Shown: positions 34,617 to 42,553 of the stretch, in pieces
How the letters are laid out: each line of letters begins with the position of its first letter
Position numbering within the stretch: the stretch's first letter is position 1
NCBI RefSeq assembly: GCF_000499205.1
Contig: NZ_AWUK01000021.1
Coordinates: 124,001-188,000 of the forward strand
Direction of reading: 5' to 3'
Source of the DNA: Paenibacillus sp. MAEPY2
Lineage (GTDB): Bacteria > Bacillota > Bacilli > Paenibacillales > Paenibacillaceae
DNA length: 64,000 nt
The notes under the pieces: model-generated
What the model was told of the DNA's origin: nothing
The model's database searches: none
What the model saw: the letters and a program-made list of their open reading frames with translations, nothing else
Position numbers and translations under genes: made by a program

Positions 34617-34886
34617 CTATGATTCACTCAAACTTACAGCAAACGCCTCTTCTTCCTCATCGGCATAACCCCTGAAAATGATCTTTTCGATATCTTCATG
34701 ATTAAATACATACGTATAATCCGCATTGATATACCCTTCCGGATACAAACAGCCAATATAATCGAACTGACGTGGTGTTTCCGTCATCAACATTTGCTTG
34801 CGTCCATAGATGATTAGCTTTTTGGTGCCTTCTTTTAAAAGGATGACGGAGCCATTGGGCAGTAAAGTGGATGTTTCTTTTTCCAT
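34617..34886 (-). CDS. DUF4176 domain protein
   Basis: This 89-residue protein matches the DUF4176 pattern: LPNGSVILLKEGTKKLIIYGR, then FDYIGCLYPEGYI, VFNHEDIEKIIFRGYADEEE. The family is repeatedly found in type VII secretion loci of Firmicutes, with no established biochemical role. The ATG at 34886 is chosen since GGAG lies 10 nt before it; an ATG three codons earlier is too close to the ribosome site. It is the last gene of the six-gene minus-strand operon, 18 nt after the membrane-protein gene. Confidence 0.85.
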   Translation of the reverse strand: MEKETSTLLPNGSVILLKEGTKKLIIYGRKQMLMTETPRQFDYIGCLYPEGYINADYTYVFNHEDIEKIIFRGYADEEEEAFAVSLSES

Positions 34887-34904
34887 AGTGATCATGCTCC
34901 TTTA

Positions 34905-35639
34905 TCATTTTATGTTTTTATTGGCATGAACTTCATTAGACTTGTTCAACACCCGGCGAAGCCAGTAATATCGGTGTACATCCATAATAAAGTGAAATAC
35001 GACAAAAGCCAGCATAATGTACACACACATGAGCACAACAGCTACGGTCTGCTGCGTAATAAAAGCCAGTGAAATGTTGGCCAGAAGATATCCAGCTCCC
35101 GTTAACATCGTTAACATAGCGACTGGCATTCTGGAGCCCATTTCCCCTTTTTTTCGGTGAGGGGACTGTCGCAGTTTACGCAAATGAAACTTCGCATACT
35201 GATATAAGGCAAATCCATATAAGACAAACGATCCAATGGCGTACCACGGCGTTGTGAAGCCCAACATGCCGTATGCGAACTTTTGCACAATAATCATAAA
35301 GCCCAAAGAACAGACGATCCCAAACACACCCCGAAACAGGACATAATTCAGCTGCAACTTTCGTGGTGTTACGATCAAGGCGACGGCCCACACATTCATC
35401 ACCACCAGCAGCGGCAGGAGAATATAAGCGTATACGGGTTGGAACGGAACACTGAACACGGGAATCAACAGAAATATGTTAAGAAAGAAAAGTACCAGCG
35501 TACCCGCACTGAACCGAATGCCCTCTACCGCATATACAGCCAGATAGTTTTCGAACGTCTCCCGGTGATAGGACGTTCCTTCGTACATTGCAGAAACCGT
35601 GGTACCGGTCGTTGAATTTTTACGTTTTTTGCTTGCCAT
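34905..35639 (-). CDS. Polytopic membrane protein of unknown function in the T7SS-linked locus
   Basis: This 244-residue protein has about six hydrophobic segments, a basic N-terminus (MASKKRKNSTTGTT) and a cytosolic basic loop (LRKLRQSPHRKKGEMGSRM). I recognise no family. Its start abuts the stop codon of the WXG-like gene with no gap, so translation is probably coupled. The position suggests a partner, immunity protein or membrane anchor for the WXG-like protein; this is inference only. Confidence 0.75.
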   Translation of the reverse strand: MASKKRKNSTTGTTVSAMYEGTSYHRETFENYLAVYAVEGIRFSAGTLVLFFLNIFLLIPVFSVPFQPVYAYILLPLLVVMNVWAVALIVTPRKLQLNYVLFRGVFGIVCSLGFMIIVQKFAYGMLGFTTPWYAIGSFVLYGFALYQYAKFHLRKLRQSPHRKKGEMGSRMPVAMLTMLTGAGYLLANISLAFITQQTVAVVLMCVYIMLAFVVFHFIMDVHRYYWLRRVLNKSNEVHANKNIK

Positions 35640-36602
35640 TTATTTAAACCACCCCGCTACTGTAGACCAGGCTTTCTTCGCACCATGCTTAACGACATCC
35701 TTCACAGAATCATCCTTCCCATCGCCGTCCAGATCCATATTCATCGTTACCCCTTCCGCAAGATAAGTCAGGCCTACGGATACGCCCAAACCAACTGCGC
35801 CTACTGCCAACACAGGTGCTGCAGCAGGCAGAATAGCCGCTGTCAGGAGTGTTGCGCCAACGGTTGTTGCGCCGCCGACAACAACATTACCGATGATATC
35901 TCCAGCAATTTTGTCACTAGTCGCATTATGGCTAATGTTCTCCTGGGTATCTGTGAAGACATCAATGCCAACACTTGCCCATCCCAACTTGTCCGTTAAT
36001 GCAGACTTGACCGCATAACCCGGCTTGACCATAGAGGCTATTTCCTTAATCTGCGGGGTAGCGGTTCCATTGGTAAGTTTGGCTTCAATGTCACGGACAT
36101 AGTGAATTTTGTAGTCTCTGGGTCTTCCGTTCACAATCTTGTTATCTTTGACCGAGTCGTAGCTTTCACGAACCAAAATACGTGGCGTATTCCGGTCCAG
36201 CTGCGGCTTGACCATAAATCCGTTTTTTACGCGATATCCCAACCGTGCAACAGCCGCAGCTCCTGTCAGTGTTCCTACCGTGCTTCCCGGTCCATCGAAT
36301 GGAGCGAATGGATTAATTCCGGTCAGCCCAAATGTACCACCTGACTGATCCTCTTGTTCCATTCGCTCACGGGTGGTTTTCACAAATGCCGCCAGTTGCT
36401 GCATATTCTCTCCAGCGTTCTGAAACCGCTGCTGGTGTGTCTGGTATAACCCAATGATGGTTTGACGATTCCCAGACTGCCAGGCTGCACCCTGAATGGA
36501 ACGTTGCAGAGCGCCATCTACCTGCTGCAGTTGTGCGGTAACCTGTTCAATCTGCTGTGCGAGGGAGTTCAGGTACTCCGCTTTCATGATAATTTTGGTC
36601 AA
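35640..36602 (-). CDS. WXG-like protein with hydrophobic C-terminal domain, candidate T7SS effector
   Basis: This 320-residue protein starts with a helical hairpin (about residues 5-90) carrying Trp41 in GAAWQSGNRQT, the WXG-type turn, followed by a linker (GTFGLTGINPFAPFDGPGS) and a divergent middle region. Residues about 232-285 are a long Gly/Ala/Val hydrophobic stretch that could span or insert into a membrane, and the tail carries an EF-hand-like DLDGDGKDDS loop. The start is TTG at 36602, 8 nt after GGAGG; the ATG five codons on is too far from that site. The N-terminus suggests type VII export; the toxin or structural role of the remainder is inference. Confidence 0.75.
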   Translation of the reverse strand: MTKIIMKAEYLNSLAQQIEQVTAQLQQVDGALQRSIQGAAWQSGNRQTIIGLYQTHQQRFQNAGENMQQLAAFVKTTRERMEQEDQSGGTFGLTGINPFAPFDGPGSTVGTLTGAAAVARLGYRVKNGFMVKPQLDRNTPRILVRESYDSVKDNKIVNGRPRDYKIHYVRDIEAKLTNGTATPQIKEIASMVKPGYAVKSALTDKLGWASVGIDVFTDTQENISHNATSDKIAGDIIGNVVVGGATTVGATLLTAAILPAAAPVLAVGAVGLGVSVGLTYLAEGVTMNMDLDGDGKDDSVKDVVKHGAKKAWSTVAGWFK

Positions 36603-36643
36603 CTGGACTTCCTCCTTCGACTTAAGAAGATGCTTCCACCTGT

Positions 36644-37450
36644 TTAAACCGCAGGCAACATAGATAATGAACGTGTCGTTAGCAAAAACAGACTCTGCAC
36701 CAACTCTTCTTCGGTCACCTTGAATGCGGTCAGATCTGTATCGTTACCTTCTAGGAATAACCAATTGCCATCGGTACTGCCCAGAAAATAAATGGTTTGC
36801 GACTTACCCTCCGTGCCACGAGTGTACACGTCAAATTGCCCCCTTCTCCGGATCGTCGAAAAAGCATGGGATAGCTCGTTGATCAACGATTCATTGAGAT
36901 GATGGTCCTGCTGTAGAATCGATTGCATGGTCTCGAAGTCCGATCCAATCGGTAACGCGGATAGCTGCTGCAACGTTTCTGCCTGAATGGGTGTGCGCAT
37001 CATTTCCTCTGCCGTATCGGGCAACTCGATCCGGTTTCCCATGAGTTGGAACAGATCCTGCAATTCTTCGAAAGAAGACAGTAACGCCTGATCCCGTGTG
37101 GGTGTCCATACCCATTCAACAATTTGCATGCCTGACAAAAAACCATAAATCACGGACGATTCACCATCCGCAATATGCAGATCAAGTCGGGTAACTGCAC
37201 TACTGAGCTTACACCCCATCAGCAGGTTATGTACTTGCGGATCTATAGTGACTTGTCCACCTTCTACTTCAATGACACTATCTTTAACCAGACGGTTAAC
37301 AACTTGTTTATACATGCACTCCGCCTGCTTACCCTCCAATGGGGGATCATTCAGATCTCTGATAAGCTGGTCAGCTTCGGGAATATTCATCAGTTGAAAC
37401 AGAAACAAGGCCTCTCGGCCGGAACATTCAAACGATGTATATGAAGGCAA
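36644..37450 (-). CDS. Uncharacterised protein of the T7SS-linked locus
   Basis: This 268-residue soluble protein has no signal peptide or membrane segment. Residues 1-75 look like a winged helix (QAECMYKQVVNRLVKDSVIEVEGGQVTIDPQVHNLL), and the C-terminal half ends in a beta-rich segment (SQTIYFLGSTDGNWLFLEGNDTDL is split here as IYFLGSTDGNWLF and LEGNDTDL). A chaperone role comparable to EspG-type ESX chaperones is an idea prompted by context, not by clear similarity. The start is TTG at 37450, 6 nt after GAGGG. It lies 41 nt upstream of the WXG-like gene. Confidence 0.65.
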   Translation of the reverse strand: MPSYTSFECSGREALFLFQLMNIPEADQLIRDLNDPPLEGKQAECMYKQVVNRLVKDSVIEVEGGQVTIDPQVHNLLMGCKLSSAVTRLDLHIADGESSVIYGFLSGMQIVEWVWTPTRDQALLSSFEELQDLFQLMGNRIELPDTAEEMMRTPIQAETLQQLSALPIGSDFETMQSILQQDHHLNESLINELSHAFSTIRRRGQFDVYTRGTEGKSQTIYFLGSTDGNWLFLEGNDTDLTAFKVTEEELVQSLFLLTTRSLSMLPAV

Positions 37451-37649
37451 GACATTCCCTCTTTTCCTTAGTATAGGTTAAACATGTTATGGAAAAGGTC
37501 TATCATTTTATTGTAAAAGGTTATACAACTGCACTCAATGCGCCCTCGCTCCTGATATTGGGGTGATTAACCTGATTATATTTACCCAAAAAATGCATAG
37601 AGGCACAGCAAATGACACCGTCCCCCTACTAATTTGTCCACTATAAAAT

Positions 37650-38696
37650 TCACCTTGCCCAATCGGCTAAACGGATCACTCTCCGATAATTCATATAATC
37701 GATCATTTCCTCCCAGTCCAACTCACCAGCATTACCATCACGATAGTATACGGCTGCAGCGGGCAGAAAACCAACCAACAGTCCCATGCCACCACAGATC
37801 ATTGCGCCACCGTCGCCCCCTTTGGGTATCATGGTTCCAGATGCATCAACCGTAAGTTCATACGTATAGGGATCTCCTGCAAACTGGATACCAAAAAAGT
37901 TGGGCAGCTCCAGATCATATGGACGCTCATCCTCTTCCAATAGGGAACGGCCCGGCTCTGCCCATTCATCCACTCTTCCCTCAACCGCTTCGAGGCTCCC
38001 AAAATGCTTTAATTTCATCGTGTAGTCAAAGCTGTCTCCCCATGGAAATAATGTGCGGCAGCCACCTCCATACAGATACTCCCACTCATCTTCAGTTAGT
38101 AAACCAAAACCCGATTTTTCTTCTTCCTTGATGAGGTAATCCAGTGTTAAATCTTCATTGAACGAAAAAATCTGCACTGCCTCACCTTGACGTACCAGAC
38201 GGAATTCTTGATGCAGTTCATATTGGTTCAGATCGGACAGCTTAAATTTCTCCAACTCTTCTGCCAAACAGGCATTCTCCTGCGCTACCGCTTCAGCTTC
38301 CGTCACTTCAATCCAGCCAAGGGAATGGTTGCTGCACTCCACTAACATGGGCGCAATATGGACTTCTCTCACAGGAGACATCTGGCTACATAAAAAAGAA
38401 TCCACATTCTCCACACCATACTCACTGACCGTCTCCAGCAAATCCGCGGAAGTCTCGTCGTTCATCCCATCCTGCCAGCGATTCCACCCGAGTATTACCC
38501 GGTCACCAGGCACAAACACAAATTTCTGCTCATCATATGAAAATACACCTGTCTCGATTCCCTGATCGTATCGTTCAAATGTCTCTAATCCTTTATACTG
38601 CATACCTACGGGAAAATGACTAACCAAACCACGCAATAGTTCCTCTTTTTCCTGAGCAGATAATCCTTTCCATGCCTCCCGATTTAATGCTTCCAC
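37650..38696 (-). CDS. Divergent formylglycine-generating-enzyme-like (SUMF1) protein
   Basis: This 348-residue soluble protein contains a segment GFGLLTEDEWEYLYGGGCRT with LFPWGD next to it, which is the SUMF1/FGE-sulfatase signature (usually LPTEAEWE followed by YPWG), and later ELPNFFGIQF and PKGGDGG, matching the family core. The N-terminal 150 residues are unlike the family. Paired active-site cysteines of true FGE are not evident, so a non-catalytic or binding role is likely. The GTG at 38696 has GGGAG 5 nt upstream and is preferred; a GTG 4 codons earlier is possible. It belongs to the T7SS-linked minus-strand operon. Confidence 0.65.
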   Translation of the reverse strand: MEALNREAWKGLSAQEKEELLRGLVSHFPVGMQYKGLETFERYDQGIETGVFSYDEQKFVFVPGDRVILGWNRWQDGMNDETSADLLETVSEYGVENVDSFLCSQMSPVREVHIAPMLVECSNHSLGWIEVTEAEAVAQENACLAEELEKFKLSDLNQYELHQEFRLVRQGEAVQIFSFNEDLTLDYLIKEEEKSGFGLLTEDEWEYLYGGGCRTLFPWGDSFDYTMKLKHFGSLEAVEGRVDEWAEPGRSLLEEDERPYDLELPNFFGIQFAGDPYTYELTVDASGTMIPKGGDGGAMICGGMGLLVGFLPAAAVYYRDGNAGELDWEEMIDYMNYRRVIRLADWAR

Positions 38697-38755
38697 GCAC
38701 TCTCCCACCTTTCACTTTTGCCCTCAACTACCTTAAAGCCCTCACGGGCATACCC

Positions 38756-40444
38756 TTATTTCCCAGCCGCCTTTAACAGTTCTAATAGCAATTCTTTCCG
38801 TCTTCCGTCGGCCTTGCGGGCCAGCGTTGCAAGCTTCTCCACCTTGCCCCAGATCGGATATAGCGCTCGCTCCACTTCATAAGACTCCAGCTTTTGCAAC
38901 TGATTCACCAAAGGCTCAAGCTTCTCTTCATTTTCCAGTTCCGGCTGGATCTTGAGCTTCAGATAATCCGTAGAACGTCGCAAGCAAGCAACTAACGCAG
39001 GTATAGAACTAACCGTAACACCATGTGTCTCCGTAAAGGCAACGGTGAACTTATCCTGTACCAGCTGATGCTCATCATCTACTTGGCCCATATAATATTC
39101 AACCAAAGGGAAATACCGCTCATCTGTCAGCCCAAGTCCGAATGTTGCGTAGCTGCCTGGCATACAGCTTTTCTCACCTTCGGTATCCTCGTAAAATTCG
39201 AATTCTTCAATGGCTTCACGTGCATATTCTTCAAGAAGCGGTAACAGCTCTGGATATGATAATGCGTTAGCAAAAAAGCGATGCGTATCCGACTTCGCGA
39301 GTCCTTTAATCGGCAGGTATTGCTTTACGCTGGATTTGAGCTTGATCTTATAGCTTTTTGGAAAGCCCTGCTTCAACAGACGGATGATAAAAGCAATGGC
39401 CTGTTCGTAGGCAGCTGCTTCTTCCTTGCGAATGTGGATGGTAATCATCGAGAACACATCGTTCGCGGTGAACTCCACCAGCTCATTTTTCACATGAATA
39501 TCTTCCTTGGCATAGGTTCCGCTACCTTCCGTCATCATGCGAACCGCACGGCTGCTGCCCAATTGTTTGGCCAGCTCCAAGAAAGTAAGGCCTTTCGGTT
39601 TACTGTAACTAGGCTCATAACGAAGAATCATTACGGCTGCATATAGCAGCAGATCAATGGGCTGTGCCACGTGCTTCTCATGCTCACTCTGAGCTTCGTC
39701 TTCCTCCAAAGAAGCACCTGGCTTAAGTGTATATACATTGGCGCTGTACGCTGAAGGCTGTACATCAAAGTATTGTGGCAAAAAATAATTCTCCGCCCAC
39801 GACGTTATCGCACGGATAATATCACCACGATGCTCCGCCAGGGCTTCCTGACGCCCTTTATTTAACTCCTGAATCCGGTCATATTGCGCTATAGTCCACG
39901 CTACGTTCAGTTCAGGAAACAATTTTGGATCAAGCAGATGACGCGTCAGAAAAAAGGATTCCAACGGCTTTGTTGGATATGAACCTTTCAGCAGCTTTTG
40001 GTCTACGTATGTATGAATGCGCTCAAGCAGCTGCTGCCTTTTCCCTTCGTTGTTGTATTCGAGCATGGTCACTTGAAGTTTTCCTTCTGTCGTGGGGAAT
40101 TTCCCGCGAAAGGTAAACCGATAGTCGATCAACGCTGTATCCACCAACTTGTCCAATTTCTCTTGAACGACTTCTACAAGCTTGGGCTGGATTTCATTTC
40201 GCACCTGTTCCTCGGTAAAAGGACCCGTTTTCTTCGATTTGAATCCTTCATCTAATCCAAGATCCACACTGTCTACCGTGGTCCGTCCAGGTCTGTAATC
40301 CAGCAAAATATCATTAAAGATCCCCATTTGCAGTGTTGTTCGCTTCACAGCCTTTTCCAGGTCATTCCGCTTCATCTGTTCCTCAAACCATTCATGAATT
40401 ACCGCAATCATCTCTTCCATTGCCTGATCATAGAGTGTACTCAT
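38756..40444 (-). CDS. Large uncharacterised protein (DUF6138-like)
   Basis: This 562-residue soluble, acidic and helix-rich protein has no signal peptide. Its general look, with MEEMIAVIHEWFEEQMKRND at the start and a central FLELAKQLGSSRAVRMMTEGSG segment resembling an ankyrin-type turn, fits the DUF6138 family as far as I can recall, but I cannot confirm this. It is the first gene of the T7SS-linked operon, 59 nt before the FGE-like gene. It may be a scaffold or regulator; no function is assigned. Confidence 0.6.
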   Translation of the reverse strand: MSTLYDQAMEEMIAVIHEWFEEQMKRNDLEKAVKRTTLQMGIFNDILLDYRPGRTTVDSVDLGLDEGFKSKKTGPFTEEQVRNEIQPKLVEVVQEKLDKLVDTALIDYRFTFRGKFPTTEGKLQVTMLEYNNEGKRQQLLERIHTYVDQKLLKGSYPTKPLESFFLTRHLLDPKLFPELNVAWTIAQYDRIQELNKGRQEALAEHRGDIIRAITSWAENYFLPQYFDVQPSAYSANVYTLKPGASLEEDEAQSEHEKHVAQPIDLLLYAAVMILRYEPSYSKPKGLTFLELAKQLGSSRAVRMMTEGSGTYAKEDIHVKNELVEFTANDVFSMITIHIRKEEAAAYEQAIAFIIRLLKQGFPKSYKIKLKSSVKQYLPIKGLAKSDTHRFFANALSYPELLPLLEEYAREAIEEFEFYEDTEGEKSCMPGSYATFGLGLTDERYFPLVEYYMGQVDDEHQLVQDKFTVAFTETHGVTVSSIPALVACLRRSTDYLKLKIQPELENEEKLEPLVNQLQKLESYEVERALYPIWGKVEKLATLARKADGRRKELLLELLKAAGK

Positions 40445-40801
40445 CCTCTCGACCGCCTTCCCATTTATCTAATGTCTGCTGATGTCCACTAACGTCTTCT
40501 GCCCAAAAAGCTCCTACTAATCTCTGATAACTTCGCATACCATCTATATAAAATACGTATATACGTTCGTAGTTCCACCTATTATTTTACTCTCTCAAGC
40601 TCACCCGGAACAATAAGTCTTACGCACGGTTGTTCGCTGAAAAAAGAATGATCCTCTCTCCTGCCCATGTCTGTGCATCCCGCATACCAAGACAAAAACA
40701 CCGGATTAGGCGATTTCCCGCCCATATCCGGTGTATTCACGAAAATAGTACGATCCTTTTTATAACTTTAGTATGATTCATCTGGTGAATTATACACGGT
40801 A
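40445..40801. other. Intergenic region with a terminator
   Basis: Besides the terminator at 40690-40734 that ends the solute-binding gene, this 357-nt stretch shows no ORF of note. Its part near 40445-40560 must hold the promoter of the T7SS-linked operon; AT-rich stretches such as 40540-40590 are present but no clear hexamer pair was found. Confidence 0.5.
40690..40734 (-). terminator. Terminator of the solute-binding gene
   Basis: On the minus strand ACACCGGAT pairs with ATCCGGTGT around a 19-nt loop, followed by TTTTTGTCTT. Confidence 0.85.
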
Positions 40802-42454
40802 TTAATTGACTGTTTTGAACCATTCATTGACTTCAGTTGTAATTTCATCGCCGCCCATGGATTTCCATTTCGTCACAAACGCGTCGAATTCATCGATGCC
40901 AACCTGACCATAAATGATTTTGCTGAACGTATCTTTCTCCAGCTTGTCGAGTGCATCTTTCTTCATTTTCATCGTATCCGTAGGTGCACCCGTGAATTTG
41001 TTCTTGATTGCATCATCCTTATGAGCTACCACGACTTGAGCCGCAGCGAACACTTCAGGTTTGTTGGCAATTTTCGTATTTTTCTCAAATGGTGTTTCAG
41101 GCTCCTTACCCGAAGCAAGCTCAGCCAGGGTATCCATCATCAGGTTTGGAATCCGTGCACCATCATAAGTGAGTGTGTACTTCAGAGGAGATACGCCGTC
41201 TTTCAAATCAGCTTCACCAAGCACTTTGCCATCTACAATATCAAAGTCATATCCTTGGGCAAAGCCATGCTCAAACTCCCCACCCACTTCTGGATTAGCG
41301 AAGTTATCGAACAAATAATTTTGATATGTGAAGAAAATTTCCGGGTTGGCCATATCTTTATTGATCAACACAACTCCGTTGCTCGCACCTGAACCGTGGT
41401 GATGGCTCTCTCCAGTTGGTCCAGTTGGCAGGGCGATTGCTTTGTAGGTAGCGCCGTCCACGTTTTTCTTCACATCATCGATCGGCCAGTTCGGCATCCA
41501 GTGTGGCCCCACAATGATTCCGGCTTTGCCTGCTGTAAACAGTTCGGCTGCCTTGATCTCGTCATATACGCCAGCTTCCTTCGGCAGATAGCCTTTGGAC
41601 AACCAGTCTTTCATCGTTGCAAGTCCTTCTTTCACACCTGGTTGAATTGAGCCGTATTCCAGTGTTCCTTCAGAATTCAAATTCCACTGCCCCGGCATCG
41701 TATTATACATTCCAAAGATCCAGCCGGATTCACTCATCCACGTATTGAGGGCAATCTTCATGCCGACTGTCAGACCGTACGTATCTTTCTTCCCGTTACC
41801 ATCCGGATCTTTATTCGTAAATGCATCCATTACCGTAACGAGCTCATCGATCGTTTTTGGTTCTTCCAGCCCCAGCTTCTTCAGCCAATCTTCACGGATA
41901 AACATAACCGGGTCGCCGTTGTAGGCATAGTCGAAGATCGGAATACCATACCGTTTACCTTCGTACATGTACGGGTACCACTCTTCCGGTGCGGATTCGG
42001 CAGCCCCTTTCCATGTGTCGGATGCATACTTGTCGAACAATTCACCTGCATCGGCGAATTTACCTGACTCAATCAACTCACGTACCAGATTGTAGTCACC
42101 ACGGATGGAGACGATATCCGGCAGCTCTTCGTTAGCTGACAGGGAGAGGCGAAGCTTCGTGTAGAAAGCATCGTTGGTCACCGACACAGCCCAAGGTGTA
42201 GTCAGGTCGATGCCCAAGCGTTCTTTGGCCCATTTCGTCTGCACGTTGTTCTGTGCAGTCTCTCCGTTCTTGAACTTTGTATCATCATTCCAGGCTCGCA
42301 AATAGCTCATCTGAACCGCAGGTTCATACTTGCCGTCTTGCAGCGCAAGTGGCGCAGCCGCTTCCTTGGACGGTTCTTCCTTTGCCCCCGAACTGCATGC
42401 CGTTACGGCAACCATCGTCAGTGCAAGCAATGCAGTCATCATTTTTCTATACAT
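40802..42454 (-). CDS. Extracellular sugar-binding lipoprotein (LplA/YtcQ type)
   Basis: This 550-residue protein is the binding component of a CUT1 oligosaccharide importer. It has a lipobox VTAC (Cys20), then a long family-1 solute-binding domain with NEELPDIVSIRGDYNLVREL, GKRYGIPIFDYAYNGDPVMFIREDW and TNKDPDGNGKKDTYGLTVGM, typical of LplA/YtcQ proteins. The ATG at 42454 lies after GAGGAGGGG; a start five codons upstream is less favoured. It is transcribed with the YesM/YesN pair upstream, while its permeases are on the other strand at 46207-48063. The substrate is probably a plant-polysaccharide fragment; not determined. Confidence 0.9.
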   Translation of the reverse strand: MYRKMMTALLALTMVAVTACSSGAKEEPSKEAAAPLALQDGKYEPAVQMSYLRAWNDDTKFKNGETAQNNVQTKWAKERLGIDLTTPWAVSVTNDAFYTKLRLSLSANEELPDIVSIRGDYNLVRELIESGKFADAGELFDKYASDTWKGAAESAPEEWYPYMYEGKRYGIPIFDYAYNGDPVMFIREDWLKKLGLEEPKTIDELVTVMDAFTNKDPDGNGKKDTYGLTVGMKIALNTWMSESGWIFGMYNTMPGQWNLNSEGTLEYGSIQPGVKEGLATMKDWLSKGYLPKEAGVYDEIKAAELFTAGKAGIIVGPHWMPNWPIDDVKKNVDGATYKAIALPTGPTGESHHHGSGASNGVVLINKDMANPEIFFTYQNYLFDNFANPEVGGEFEHGFAQGYDFDIVDGKVLGEADLKDGVSPLKYTLTYDGARIPNLMMDTLAELASGKEPETPFEKNTKIANKPEVFAAAQVVVAHKDDAIKNKFTGAPTDTMKMKKDALDKLEKDTFSKIIYGQVGIDEFDAFVTKWKSMGGDEITTEVNEWFKTVN

Positions 42455-42553
42455 GAAACCCCTCCTCAATCACTTTGAATACCCTTACATGAAAAGGATA
42501 GTGCAGCCGGGGATGCAAACATATATCACAATTTCAATGTTCATATTGATTTG

